A program made the translations under genes and the position numbers. Below, piece after piece: positions 26,850-36,219 of a DNA stretch of 64,000 bases; position 1 is the first letter of the stretch, and the number at the start of each line of letters is the position of its first letter. This DNA comes from Bacteroidetes bacterium 43-93. Lineage in GTDB: Bacteria > Bacteroidota > Bacteroidia > Chitinophagales > Chitinophagaceae. The notes under the pieces are model-generated. The model saw only the letters and a list, made by a program, of their open reading frames with translations, was not told the origin of the DNA and ran no database searches. The stretch lies in assembly GCA_001897855.1 (NCBI GenBank), contig MKUO01000001.1:434001-498000 (forward strand), written 5' to 3'.

Positions 26850-26874
26850 TTATAAGAAGTGTATTAAATTATTT

Positions 26875-28269
26875 TTATTCGGCACTGGCAAACATCATCT
26901 CACGGATGTCGCTCATAATGCGTTTGGCAATATTGTCAGAAGTGGTTTCGCTGGTACTTTCAGCGTATATGCGTATGATAGGCTCTGTGTTAGATGTACG
27001 CAGGTGCACCCAGTCTGTATCGAAATCTATTCGCAATCCATCTTCGGTATTAATAGGCTGCTTTTTATACTTCTTCTTTATCTGTTCAAATATCTTTTTA
27101 ACATTCACCCCTTCATTCAGTTCTATTTTATTTTTGGAGATAAAATAATCGGGGTATGTGCCACGAAGGGCTTTTGCAGTTTTGCCACTTTTAGCCAGGT
27201 GGGTCAGGAATAAGCCTATGCCAATTAGGGCGTCGCGACCATAGTGCAATTCCGGCACAATGATACCGCCATTACCTTCGCCACCGATTACTGCATTCAC
27301 CTCTTTCATCTTTTTTACCACATTTACCTCACCAACGGCGCTTGGAAAATATTCACCGCCATGTTTCTCTGTTATATCTCGTAAAGCCCTTGTAGAAGAA
27401 AGATTGGAAACAGTATTGCCCTTTTTATGCGACAATACATAATCGGCTATCGCTACAAGCGTATATTCCTCCCCAAAAAGGTTGCCATCTTCACACACAA
27501 AACAAAGCCTGTCCACGTCAGGGTCAACCGCTATACCCAGGTGCGCGTTTTTCTTAGATACCTGTCCACACAGTTCGCGAAGGTTTTCAGGCAATGGTTC
27601 GGGATTGTGGGCAAATTTCCCGGTAACTTCTTCATTGATCACGGTAATGTTGTCTACGCCCAGCGCTTTTAGCACTTCCGGTACGGCAATTGCACCTGTT
27701 GAATTCACAGGGTCAACTATTATAGTAAAATTCCTTTCCCTGATAGCTTTGACATCCACAAGAGGGTGGGCCAGTATGGCATCTATATGTTTTTGTATAT
27801 AGCTATCGTCGTGATGTAGTTTTCCTATCTTATTAATATCCTCATAAACCAGCTCGGTTTTGTCCGCATGATCCAGTATCCATTGTCCGTCTTCCCCACT
27901 CAAAAACTCACCCTCGTTATTCAGCAATTTTAATGCATTCCATTCTTTGGGGTTATGGCTGGCGGTAAGAATAATGCCGCCTGCAGCCTCTTCCATTTTT
28001 ACTGCCATCTCTACAGTAGGGGTTGTGCTTAATCCCAGGTCGGTAACGTCCATTCCGCAGGATTGTAACGTAGCTGTTACCAGGTTTCTAACCAATTCCC
28101 CGGAGATACGGCCATCGCGGCCCACTATTACCTTTTTACCTTTGTTTTGATTTTTTGCCCATGCGGCATACGCTGTAGTATATTTTACAATATCCACCGG
28201 CGTAAGGCCCTTGCCTGGTGTTCCTCCTATGGTGCCGCGAATACCAGATATCGATTTTATTAGTGCCAT
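26875..28269 (-). CDS. glmM: phosphohexomutase, probable phosphoglucosamine mutase
   Basis: 464 residues. Alpha-D-phosphohexomutase with the phosphoserine loop TASHNPKEWN (Ser104), the metal loop DPDVDRLCF near 247 and a C-terminal phosphate-binding LRTSNTEPIIRIYAES. Length and the AGGIILTASHNP context fit the GlmM-type of Bacteroidota (glucosamine-6-P to glucosamine-1-P for peptidoglycan and LPS). The SNTEP rather than TGTEP motif leaves phosphoglucomutase/phosphomannomutase open. Essential cytoplasmic enzyme. Confidence 0.85.
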   Translation of the reverse strand: MALIKSISGIRGTIGGTPGKGLTPVDIVKYTTAYAAWAKNQNKGKKVIVGRDGRISGELVRNLVTATLQSCGMDVTDLGLSTTPTVEMAVKMEEAAGGIILTASHNPKEWNALKLLNNEGEFLSGEDGQWILDHADKTELVYEDINKIGKLHHDDSYIQKHIDAILAHPLVDVKAIRERNFTIIVDPVNSTGAIAVPEVLKALGVDNITVINEEVTGKFAHNPEPLPENLRELCGQVSKKNAHLGIAVDPDVDRLCFVCEDGNLFGEEYTLVAIADYVLSHKKGNTVSNLSSTRALRDITEKHGGEYFPSAVGEVNVVKKMKEVNAVIGGEGNGGIIVPELHYGRDALIGIGLFLTHLAKSGKTAKALRGTYPDYFISKNKIELNEGVNVKKIFEQIKKKYKKQPINTEDGLRIDFDTDWVHLRTSNTEPIIRIYAESTSETTSDNIAKRIMSDIREMMFASAE

Positions 28270-28430
28270 TATGAGAACGATTCTATCGCTGATTTATTAA
28301 ACCGCTAAGATAAGCACTTTAAGGTCAGGGGACTAAATATTTGGCAACCTTGTTTAACGGTACCTTAAATTCTAGGTTATTTTAGGGGTATTTTATCGCT
28401 TTTACAATATCAGATAAACCTTAAATTGCG

Positions 28431-28438
28431 TTTCTTTG
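28431..28438 (+). promoter_or_regulatory. probable -7 box of the M16 protease gene
   Basis: TTTCTTTG, one mismatch from TAnnTTTG, 20 bases before ATG 28459; the upstream GCTTTTAC could supply a weak -33. This makes the alternative start at 28426 unlikely. Confidence 0.5.
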
Positions 28439-28458
28439 CAATACTTCAAATTTATTTT

Positions 28459-31284
28459 ATGCAACCCTCGACTAATTCTCTGATGCGCAGGTTACTGGCA
28501 GGTGCCATACTTGTAGCCGGCGTGTGCAATGTCGCCATCGCTCAGGATCTGAGCGCTAAAATGCCCGTTGATCCAAAAGTAAAAAAAGGTAAACTCCCTA
28601 ACGGATTGACTTACTACATCCGACCTAACTCTAAACCTGAAAAAAAGGTAGAGATAAGGCTAATGGTAAATGTCGGTTCTATAGTAGAGGATGACGATCA
28701 GCTGGGCCTGGCGCATTTTATGGAGCACATGAACTTTAATGGTATCAAAGGCTTCCAGAAAAATGATATGGTAAGCTACCTCCAATCAATTGGTGTTCAG
28801 TTTGGTGCCGATCTTAATGCAACAACCGGTTTTGATGAAACCTTCTATTATCTCCCAATTCCAACAGACAAGCCTGAAAACCTGGATAAAGCTTTCCAAA
28901 TTGCTGAAGGATGGGCGCACGACGCTTTGCTTACAGATAAGGATATTGATGAAGAACGCAATGTGGTACTGGAAGAAAGCCGCCTTGGTAAAGGCGCTGA
29001 AGACCGCATGTTGAAAAAATACCTGCCTGTAGTATTGGAAGGTTCCCGTTATAAAGACCGCCTACCTATCGGTAAAGACGAAACACTGAAGACATTCAAA
29101 TATGATGTTCTGCGTCGTTTCCATAAAGATTGGTACCGTCCCGATCTGCAGGCAATAGCTATAGTGGGCGATATTGATGAGGCTACCGCTATGAAGTATC
29201 TCAATAAGTATTTTGCTCCGTTGAAAAATCCTGCAAAGGAACGTCCGCGTACTTTGTTTGAAATACCGGGCCGAACAAAACCCGGTGCAATGGTAGTTAC
29301 AGATAAAGAGGCAATACGCTACAACGTGCAGATACTGTTCCCGTCTGTAAAAAAAACTATAGAAACAACAGTAGGCGATTATAAAAAAGATATTGAGCGT
29401 AACCTCATCACCTCTATGTGGAGGCGCAGGCTCAATGAACTCTCTCGCGGAAGCAATCCTCCGTTTACTTTTGCCGCCGTTGGTTATGATAACTGGGGAC
29501 GTGGCTACGAAAACCTGGTAGCCCAGGCAGGCTTTGGTGCTGATGGAGCAGAGAAAGCTGTTAATGCCCTTACGGCAGAATTGATACGCGTGAAGAATTT
29601 CGGTTTTACAGCGAATGAGCTGGAGCTGTCAAAAAGAGATGTAGCCAGTACCTATGAAAAAATGTACAATGAGCGCAACACAACAGAAAGCGCTGAATAC
29701 GTAGATGAGTACATGGGCAATTTCTTTGAAAACGAGCCTATTCCGGGTATTGAAAATGAATATAATTATTCAAAAGAATTATTGCCAACCATTACCGTAG
29801 CAGATCTGAATGCTGAAGCTAAAAGCTGGTTGAACAATATGAATAATTTCTTTGCATTGATCACTGGCCCTGAAGCAGGTTCAAAATTGCCTACGGATGC
29901 AGAACTGCTGACAATGACTCAAAAAGGCTTACTGCAGGATGTAAAACCGCTTGAAGAGAAGAAGATAGCTGACAATCTGTTGGATAAGATGCCAACACCG
30001 GGCAAGGTAGTTTCTAAAGAAGAAGATAAGGAACTTGCCGCTACCACTTATACTTTAAGCAATGGTGTAAAGGTTACAATTAAATCTACTGAGTTTAAGA
30101 GTGATGAAATACTATTTCGTGGCATCAGAAAGGGTGGCATTAACAACTACGATGTTGCCGATAAGTATAATGTAAATTATGCTACCGCTGTTGTAGGTGC
30201 TATGGGTTTTGGTAGCTTTACACCTACCGACCTGGAAAAAGCCCTTTCCGGCAAGACAGCTAAAGCGGGTGTATCTATTGGCGAGATACAGGACCAGGTG
30301 GCAGGCAGCAGCAGCGTAAAGGATTTTGAAACTATGTTACAGTTGACTTATCTGAAGCTCACATCTCCGCGCATGGATAAGGATTTGTTCAATGCCTTTA
30401 AGAATAAACAAAAAATGCAGATGCAGTTTTTATCTGCAAATCCGCAGATAGCTTTTGTAGATACATTGTATAGTGTTCTATATCAAAAAAATCCGCTGGC
30501 TCCTATTGCAATTCCTAAAGCAGCTTATTTTGACGCAATAAATCCCGACAGGGCTGTAGAGATATACAAGAAAGAGGTATGCAGCGCAGATGGTTATCAG
30601 TTCTTCCTTGTCGGCAATATCAAACAGGAAACTGCGATCCCGCTGATCGAAAAATACCTGGGCGGCTTACCATCAAACAATACTACGCCGTCATTTAAAG
30701 ATAATGGCGTGCGCCCTGTAACCGGCGGATCGCTTAATTTCAAAAAAGGTACAGAAAAGAAAAGCCTGATCTTGGGTATTTACGAAGGTGATATGCCATA
30801 TTCCGAAGAAGCTGATCTAAAAGCAAATATGCTTGCTGAGATACTGAACATCAGGGTAGTAGAAGAATTGCGCGAAAAACTGGGTGGTATTTATGGTGGT
30901 GGTTACGGCGCTTCATTAGAGCCTTATCCTTATTCACATTATACTGTTCAATTGCAATTGCCTTGCGGTCCTGAAAATGTAGATAAGCTGGTTAAAGCCG
31001 CTAATGAGGTTGTAGCTGCCATTAAAAAAGATGGCCCTTCTCTCGAGGATTTGAATAAAGTAAAAGCTGAAATGCACGAGCAGATCCGCCAGCAGGAAAA
31101 AGAAAATGGTTATTGGCTTGAAAATCTGCAGGAAATTCTGTTTTGGAATAAGCAGCAAAAAAGCACATTTCTGAACTATAATGCTATGATCGATAAGATC
31201 ACGGTAAATGATATCAAAGACATCACTAACCAGATGTTTACTGATAAAAACCAGTTCATGGCAATTTTAAATCCTGAATCTTAA
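28459..31284 (+). CDS. M16 family zinc metallopeptidase, secreted
   Basis: 941 residues from ATG 28459; the earlier start at 28426 overlaps the promoter. Signal peptide ending near NVAIAQ. The first M16 domain (~30-240) has the inverted zinc motif HFMEH (86-90) and the downstream Glu in ERNVVLEESR. M16 inactive-type domains follow, with the C-terminal partner ELREKLGGIYGGGYGAS giving the RxxxY-like substrate-binding motif. This is the ~100 kDa PqqL-like secreted class with both halves in one chain, located in the periplasm. Length is typical. Confidence 0.93.
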   Translation: MQPSTNSLMRRLLAGAILVAGVCNVAIAQDLSAKMPVDPKVKKGKLPNGLTYYIRPNSKPEKKVEIRLMVNVGSIVEDDDQLGLAHFMEHMNFNGIKGFQKNDMVSYLQSIGVQFGADLNATTGFDETFYYLPIPTDKPENLDKAFQIAEGWAHDALLTDKDIDEERNVVLEESRLGKGAEDRMLKKYLPVVLEGSRYKDRLPIGKDETLKTFKYDVLRRFHKDWYRPDLQAIAIVGDIDEATAMKYLNKYFAPLKNPAKERPRTLFEIPGRTKPGAMVVTDKEAIRYNVQILFPSVKKTIETTVGDYKKDIERNLITSMWRRRLNELSRGSNPPFTFAAVGYDNWGRGYENLVAQAGFGADGAEKAVNALTAELIRVKNFGFTANELELSKRDVASTYEKMYNERNTTESAEYVDEYMGNFFENEPIPGIENEYNYSKELLPTITVADLNAEAKSWLNNMNNFFALITGPEAGSKLPTDAELLTMTQKGLLQDVKPLEEKKIADNLLDKMPTPGKVVSKEEDKELAATTYTLSNGVKVTIKSTEFKSDEILFRGIRKGGINNYDVADKYNVNYATAVVGAMGFGSFTPTDLEKALSGKTAKAGVSIGEIQDQVAGSSSVKDFETMLQLTYLKLTSPRMDKDLFNAFKNKQKMQMQFLSANPQIAFVDTLYSVLYQKNPLAPIAIPKAAYFDAINPDRAVEIYKKEVCSADGYQFFLVGNIKQETAIPLIEKYLGGLPSNNTTPSFKDNGVRPVTGGSLNFKKGTEKKSLILGIYEGDMPYSEEADLKANMLAEILNIRVVEELREKLGGIYGGGYGASLEPYPYSHYTVQLQLPCGPENVDKLVKAANEVVAAIKKDGPSLEDLNKVKAEMHEQIRQQEKENGYWLENLQEILFWNKQQKSTFLNYNAMIDKITVNDIKDITNQMFTDKNQFMAILNPES

Positions 31285-31308
31285 TTAAGGACATTCATAA
31301 AATGGATA

Positions 31309-31338
31309 ACGCCCCGCAGAAGCGGGGCGTCCTTTTTT
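31309..31338 (+). terminator. terminator after the M16 gene
   Basis: Stem ACGCCCCGC / GCGGGGCGT with loop AGAA, then CCTTTTTT. Confidence 0.9.
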
Positions 31339-31371
31339 GTTTACTAACCCAAAAATAAATTTTGTTATTAA

Positions 31372-32370
31372 CTACTCGGCTGGTTGTAATGCCGCGCGAA
31401 TTTTATTTTCTACATCTTCAGCTACTTCCGGGTTGTCTGCCAGGAATTGTTTCACCGAATCACGTCCTTGTCCTATTTTGCTATCATTATAGCTAAACCA
31501 TGAGCCGCTTTTTTGTAATATACCCAGCTCTACACCCATGTCAATGATCTCACCGATCTTGCTGATACCCTCACCAAATATAATGTCGAACTCTACCTGG
31601 CGGAATGGGGGAGCTACTTTGTTTTTAACCACCTTTACACGGGTACGGTTACCACTCGCTACATCTCCATCTTTTATCTGGCTTATACGACGTATATCTA
31701 AACGCACAGAAGCATAGAACTTAAGGGCGTTACCACCTGTTGTGGTTTCCGGGTTGCCAAACATAACACCTATCTTCTCGCGAAGCTGGTTGATGAAGAT
31801 ACAGCAGCAGCCTGTACGGTTGATCGTTGCCGTAAGCTTACGTAATGCCTGGCTCATAAGGCGCGCTTGCAGGCCCATTTTACTGTCGCCCATTTCGCCT
31901 TCCAGTTCACCTTTCGGTACCAATGCGGCTACAGAGTCAATTACTACTACATCTACAGCACCCGAAGAGATCAGCCTGTCCGCAATTTCAAGGGCTTGTT
32001 CACCATAATCCGGCTGAGAGATGATCAGGTTATCTACATCTACTCCCAGCTTGCGTGCATAGCTGGCATCGAAAGCATGTTCTGCATCTATTATAGCGCA
32101 GATGCCACCTTTCTTTTGTGCTTCTGCTATGGTATGTATGGCAATGGTTGTTTTACCTGAAGATTCCGGGCCATATATTTCTATGATACGGCCACGTGGA
32201 AACCCACCAACGCCTAAAGCAACATCCAATCCCAGGGAACCGGTACTGATTACATCTATTTTATCCTGCTGTTTATCACCCAGCATCATCACAGACCCCT
32301 TACCATAATCCTTTTCTATCTTGTCTATCGCCAGCTTTAAAACCTTTAATTTATCGTCTGCTACTGCCAT
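31372..32370 (-). CDS. recA: recombinase RecA
   Basis: 332 residues. Walker [10 protein letters not shown] (67-75), Walker [14 protein letters not shown], loop L1 after [21 protein letters not shown], loop L2 near [20 protein letters not shown], and the catalytic Glu96-equivalent in IDAEHAFD. It forms ATP-dependent filaments on single-stranded DNA for homologous recombination and SOS co-protease activity. No intein. Monocistronic; the promoter with a perfect TAnnTTTG box is seen on the minus strand at 32406-32413. Confidence 0.98.
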   Translation of the reverse strand: MAVADDKLKVLKLAIDKIEKDYGKGSVMMLGDKQQDKIDVISTGSLGLDVALGVGGFPRGRIIEIYGPESSGKTTIAIHTIAEAQKKGGICAIIDAEHAFDASYARKLGVDVDNLIISQPDYGEQALEIADRLISSGAVDVVVIDSVAALVPKGELEGEMGDSKMGLQARLMSQALRKLTATINRTGCCCIFINQLREKIGVMFGNPETTTGGNALKFYASVRLDIRRISQIKDGDVASGNRTRVKVVKNKVAPPFRQVEFDIIFGEGISKIGEIIDMGVELGILQKSGSWFSYNDSKIGQGRDSVKQFLADNPEVAEDVENKIRAALQPAE

Positions 32371-32405
32371 TTTATTTCTATTTAGTTGCTAAAGTAATTT
32401 TTTTT

Positions 32406-32413
32406 CAAATATA
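32406..32413 (-). promoter_or_regulatory. -7 box of recA
   Basis: CAAATATA on the plus strand is TATATTTG on the minus strand, 36 bases before the RecA start codon. A CAAA at 32438 gives a -33 element only with a long 24-base spacer. No LexA-type palindrome seen. Confidence 0.6.
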
Positions 32414-32482
32414 GACAAATTTTCGACACTAATTGAACAAATGTGCAAATATTTATACACATTTGTTTTGTTTTAATTTTAA

Positions 32483-33151
32483 CTACTTCTCGAATACTAC
32501 GGTATCCGGATCGGCTCCCAGATCTTTTAATATTGCTGTAATGTCCTGGATCATCTTATCCGGCCCGCAGATGTAAAAAGGCTTTTTGAAATTCTTGATG
32601 TGATTCAAAAGGTATGCTTTATCTATACGGCCATGCTCATAACCGGCTGCTTCTTCAGCAGAGAGTATATAATGCGCATTTGTGCCAAGCATTTGGTCAA
32701 GCTCGTTATGTAATATGATATCATCAACGGTCTTGTTGGAGAAAAAGAGCTGGTTGTTTCCAATGGCACCGTCGCTATGCAATTGACGTAATATTGCTAT
32801 GAATGGAGTAATGCCTGCACCGCCTGCAATAAAATAGCCCTCGCCCTTATATGCAATAGCACCCCACACATCGCGGATATACAATTCATCACCCGGCTGC
32901 AGCAGGCCTATTTGTTTGGTAACACCATCATGATCGGGATAGGACTTAATAGTAAACTGCAAATGGTTCCAGTCATTTAATGAGGTAAATGTAAATGGCC
33001 GCTTTTCATCTTCCCAGCCTTCTTTATTCACAGACACTTCTGTAGCCTGTCCGGGGATAAAACGATAACCCTTCGGCTTTTCTACCACGTACGAGCGTAC
33101 ATCATGTGTTACAGGTATAATGTCTACGATCTTTACAAGATGCTTTTCCAT
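32483..33151 (-). CDS. ferredoxin reductase-like FAD/NAD(P)-binding oxidoreductase
   Basis: 222 residues. FNR fold: FAD motif RPFTFTS near 51-57, then YPDHDGVTKQI. The NAD(P) motif GGAGITPFIAILRQL is near 111-125 and the C-terminal ICGPDKMIQDI. There is no [2Fe-2S] ferredoxin domain, so it should take electrons to or from a separate carrier. Closest family style is the short flavodoxin reductase/FAD-binding domain group. Its partner is not encoded nearby. It sits alone. Confidence 0.9.
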   Translation of the reverse strand: MEKHLVKIVDIIPVTHDVRSYVVEKPKGYRFIPGQATEVSVNKEGWEDEKRPFTFTSLNDWNHLQFTIKSYPDHDGVTKQIGLLQPGDELYIRDVWGAIAYKGEGYFIAGGAGITPFIAILRQLHSDGAIGNNQLFFSNKTVDDIILHNELDQMLGTNAHYILSAEEAAGYEHGRIDKAYLLNHIKNFKKPFYICGPDKMIQDITAILKDLGADPDTVVFEK

Positions 33152-33186
33152 ATATTAAATATACGACTACAAACCATGCTAAAACA

Positions 33187-33216
33187 AACAAGCTGCAACT
33201 AAGGTTGCAGCTTGTT
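33187..33216 (-). terminator. terminator after the MFS gene
   Basis: A 13-bp perfect stem AACAAGCTGCAAC / GTTGCAGCTTGTT with loop TAAG. On the minus strand it is followed by TGTTTT, a weak U-tract. Confidence 0.75.
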
Positions 33217-33238
33217 AAATATAAAAGGGATGTAGCGT

Positions 33239-34552
33239 CTATGCTGTAATTTCCTGGAGGCCGGCGGTTGACTGTTTGCTGGCCAGAACAGCGTTGATCT
33301 TTTCCAGTTCTCTTTCTGCATCTCTCTTCTTTACCACCACGCTAATGCGGTAAATAAGATAGATGCTCAGTAAAGAGACACACGATACTACGATACCGAG
33401 GGTGGGATAGTGCTCAAGGGGGCTGGTCTTGGTTTGTTGCGATATGATCTTACCTGCTATAACGGCTGCGATACCGCCGGATATCTGCTGCAGGGAAGAT
33501 GTAATGCTCATATATGCGCCACGGTCTTTCATATCAGGTATGCTCGTGTTAAGCGTTGTTGCTGGTACAACACGGCTCATAATGCCTGCAAACATGATCA
33601 CGTTAACAATGAGTATCTCCCAAAGCGGCACAGGTGGCAGGTTGGTATAAATCAATATCATAATGATAGCGAGGATAGAACCTGCTGCAAACAAATAGAA
33701 CTTATCTATCTTATCGCTGAGTTTACCTACTAAAGGCATGATAACAACAGATGAAAGCCCCGTGATCATAAATATCTTAGGCAGGTCTTGCTGTGTTATT
33801 TTGATGTTGTTAATGAGAAAAGCGCTGCCAAATGGCATCATCATAAATCCGCCGACTGATAATAAAGCTATAGCCGTGAAGCCAACTTTGTAAGTAGGGT
33901 GCTGCAATGTATGCCAAAGGTGTAGCAACGGGCTCTTATCCGATTGCAGTGCCAGGTGCTTGTTTACCGGTTTCATACGCAGGATAACAGCAACGCCGAT
34001 GGCTAATGCCAATACAACGATCATCAGGAAGGTGGCATGCCATCCCCAGTTATTGGCAATAACAATGCCTATTGGTATACCTAATATCTGGCTGGCTGCA
34101 AAGGCCATCTGCACAAAACCCATAACACGGCCACGTTGATGTACAGCAAACATGTCTGTAATGATGGCCATAGATATAGAGCCTATCACGCCGCCAAATA
34201 AGCCGGTAATAATACGCGCTGCAAGCAGTGTAACAAAGTTATTGGCCATAGAGCAGAAGAATGTGCCTGCAATGAAACCTGCGTAAAAAAACAAAAGCAT
34301 TTTTTTACGGTCGAATTTATCTGCAAAGCCCGCAGCAAGTATACCTGAGATACCTGCGCTGAATGCGTAAGCTGATACTACATATCCGAATTGAGATGGG
34401 GTAATGTTCAGCGTCTTCATCAGCACATCGCCAAGGGGAGACAGTACCATAAAGTCTAGTATCACCGTGAATTGCAGTAGCGCAAGTATAGCAATAAGAA
34501 ACTTTTGATACCCGCTAAATGGGATCAGTTCCTCTTTTGATTTTTGTTCCAT
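33239..34552 (-). CDS. MFS efflux-type transporter
   Basis: 437 residues from ATG 34552; an upstream in-frame TTG directly following the preceding stop is less likely. Twelve hydrophobic helices, with the motif A-like GFADKFDRKKMLLFF after helix 2 and motif-C-like GPIGIV near SQILGIPIG. The sequence FTVILDFMVLSPLGDVLM in helix 1 is typical of the drug/sugar efflux DHA1 group (AraJ/Bcr style). It is last gene of the TetR / HMA-like / MFS operon, so it is probably TetR-controlled efflux. Substrate unknown. Confidence 0.9.
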   Translation of the reverse strand: MEQKSKEELIPFSGYQKFLIAILALLQFTVILDFMVLSPLGDVLMKTLNITPSQFGYVVSAYAFSAGISGILAAGFADKFDRKKMLLFFYAGFIAGTFFCSMANNFVTLLAARIITGLFGGVIGSISMAIITDMFAVHQRGRVMGFVQMAFAASQILGIPIGIVIANNWGWHATFLMIVVLALAIGVAVILRMKPVNKHLALQSDKSPLLHLWHTLQHPTYKVGFTAIALLSVGGFMMMPFGSAFLINNIKITQQDLPKIFMITGLSSVVIMPLVGKLSDKIDKFYLFAAGSILAIIMILIYTNLPPVPLWEILIVNVIMFAGIMSRVVPATTLNTSIPDMKDRGAYMSITSSLQQISGGIAAVIAGKIISQQTKTSPLEHYPTLGIVVSCVSLLSIYLIYRISVVVKKRDAERELEKINAVLASKQSTAGLQEITA

Positions 34553-34558
34553 AAACAA

Positions 34559-34789
34559 CTATTGTAGTTCAGAGCATTGATAGCCCTGTTGGTTAATTAA
34601 TGAGATAATATCAGATTGGTGAAGGCTGCAGGTGACGATTCTCAATACGCGATCTACATCATTGAGGTCTACGCTCCAGTGCATCACATCTTCATGTGTA
34701 TTCAAGACCTCACCTACTATTTGAGAATCTGTTTCTGTATCGATGTTAGTCTTAAATACATGGATGTCGTATTGAATGGCTGGTGACAT
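34559..34789 (-). CDS. HMA-like ferredoxin-fold protein lacking CxxC
   Basis: 76 residues. The order beta (DIHVFKTNI), helix (DSQIVGEVLNTH), beta (VMHWSVDL), beta (RVLRIVTCSL), helix (QSDIISLINQQGY) and a final strand (QCSEL) is that of the heavy-metal-associated domain, but the metal-binding CxxC in the first loop is missing; single Cys residues remain at the ends. So it may no longer carry copper. Located between the TetR regulator (42 bp) and the MFS gene (adjacent), within one operon. Confidence 0.7.
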   Translation of the reverse strand: MSPAIQYDIHVFKTNIDTETDSQIVGEVLNTHEDVMHWSVDLNDVDRVLRIVTCSLHQSDIISLINQQGYQCSELQ

Positions 34790-34831
34790 AATTGGTGGTG
34801 CATTTGGTTTTTTTGATTTAAATGGATTTTT

Positions 34832-35422
34832 TTACTTTTTAAGGGCTTTAAGTACCAGGTCGAAAGTTTGCCACATGATCTCGTCCGTCATTCGAAATGG
34901 TTTGCCGGCCAGGCTGCGGCCTTCCACATGAAAGCGAATGAGGTTGTAGAGTGGGGCAAAGGCTACCGACCAGTATACTTCAATAGGTAGGGGATCAATC
35001 TCACCTCGTTCTATGGCATTGGTCATGAATCTTCCCATAGCATCGCGAAATACTGAACCAAAAGTTTCGTGTACCTTCTCTTCGTACGACGATGTGCGGA
35101 GTTGTTCAAAAAAGCGAATGTTTACGGTGTTATTCAGCATCTGGGCTGCCCGGTTTTTCCACTGCTGTCTTAATCCTTCTTCAAAAGGCAACTCAGGATC
35201 AAAATCCTGCAGCATCTGGCTACCCATTTTTTCTGCTTCGTCCACTGCTATAGAGATGATGAGGTCATCCTTGTCTTTGTAATAGATGTACAAGGTCGCT
35301 ACAGAAATACCACAGGCTTTGGCCAGTTTGTTCAGGCTAAAACTTTCCAGACCGTTTTCTACGATCATTTGTATAGCAGTTTGTTTTACCAGTTCCTGTT
35401 TGTCTGTATCTCTTGTTCTCAT
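34832..35422 (-). CDS. TetR family transcriptional regulator
   Basis: 196 residues. N-terminal helix-turn-helix: ESFSLNKLAKACGISVATLYIYYKDKDDL (about 25-53), the TetR consensus with YxYYxxKxxL. The C-terminal helical domain (MLNNTVNIRFFEQLRTSSYEEK) binds an unknown ligand. It is the first gene of an operon with an HMA-like protein and an MFS pump. A near-perfect palindrome lies in its promoter (35440-35459), so it probably represses itself and the pump until the ligand arrives. Confidence 0.95.
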   Translation of the reverse strand: MRTRDTDKQELVKQTAIQMIVENGLESFSLNKLAKACGISVATLYIYYKDKDDLIISIAVDEAEKMGSQMLQDFDPELPFEEGLRQQWKNRAAQMLNNTVNIRFFEQLRTSSYEEKVHETFGSVFRDAMGRFMTNAIERGEIDPLPIEVYWSVAFAPLYNLIRFHVEGRSLAGKPFRMTDEIMWQTFDLVLKALKK

Positions 35423-35434
35423 CTTTTACGTTGG

Positions 35435-35459
35435 CAAAGATAAGTGAATATTCATTTAT
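35435..35459 (-). promoter_or_regulatory. TetR operon promoter with overlapping operator palindrome
   Basis: CAAAGATA at 35435-35442 reads TATCTTTG on the minus strand, an exact -7 box, 13 bases before the TetR start codon. Overlapping it is ATAAGTGAATATTCATTTAT (35440-35459), a 20-bp palindrome with one mismatched pair around a perfect TGAATATTCA core. A regulator bound here would block the polymerase. No -33 TTTG is clear, as usual for regulated genes. Confidence 0.7.
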
Positions 35460-35548
35460 TTATGAAATAAATTTTTATTGTCGCCATATAAGAAAATAGC
35501 CATCCACATTTGTGAATAGCTATTTCAGTAAATAATATCAACTCTATT

Positions 35549-36118
35549 TTACTGCTTTATCACCGTTTCAAACTTACCATTAGTAAAATGTAAAGTATCT
35601 CCAAATCCTTGTGTTTGCGGATGCGTGGTTCTATCAACCCTAAAAAAAGTAAGATCAAAACTGCCTTTTATAGCTCCGGTTGTTTTATCATAACTTTCTA
35701 TATTAAGGATATTTCTTGCAGAATCCTGGAGATAGTATGTATTCTCCGCTTCATCGTAAAAAGAAAGGAAAAACATAGCATTACAAAGGGCTGTATTAAG
35801 CGACTGATACTTATCACCGCCAATATTAATCATATTGGAATAAACCCGCTGATTTGTAACCGATGGGTTTATTTTTACGATTGTCAATTCCTGCCTTTCA
35901 AAGCCATCAATATAAACACTTAGGCTCAACCCGAATTTCCCTGGAAAGTTGTTTTCCCATCCCGCATTGGTTATGGAACTTATATAAGGACGTCCATTAA
36001 CAAGGGCATAAGAGGCACCGCTATTTAAACCTTTGTTGAGATCGTATTGTGTGCCATCCCTTGGGGTGCAACCGGCCAACGTGATAACACTCATGCCCAG
36101 GATTAAAAGTTTTTTCAT
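35549..36118 (-). CDS. uncharacterised lipoprotein
   Basis: 189 residues from ATG 36118; the longer frame adds 20 residues with no signal character. Signal and lipobox MKKLLILGMSVITLAGC (Cys17). The mature part (RPYISSITNAGWENNF, then TGAIKGSFDLTFF) resembles Bacteroidota lipoproteins of the DUF6252-like kind, which share the late TGxIxGxFxL pattern; family assignment is tentative. Expected to be an outer-membrane-anchored beta protein. Confidence 0.75.
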   Translation of the reverse strand: MKKLLILGMSVITLAGCTPRDGTQYDLNKGLNSGASYALVNGRPYISSITNAGWENNFPGKFGLSLSVYIDGFERQELTIVKINPSVTNQRVYSNMINIGGDKYQSLNTALCNAMFFLSFYDEAENTYYLQDSARNILNIESYDKTTGAIKGSFDLTFFRVDRTTHPQTQGFGDTLHFTNGKFETVIKQ

Positions 36119-36162
36119 AGCAGAGGATTTCAAGTATTCTAAATTAAACAAATGGTACAAAA

Positions 36163-36198
36163 CCCAAAAGCCGTCCACAGATGTAGACAGCTTTTGGG
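36163..36198 (-). terminator. terminator after rpsG
   Basis: CCCAAAAGC / GCTTTTGGG with extra GTC/GAC pairing and a 10-base loop. On the minus strand it ends in TTTTGT, 22 bases after the rpsG stop. Confidence 0.7.
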
Positions 36199-36219
36199 AG
36201 TAAGTATTTTTGGTATAGA

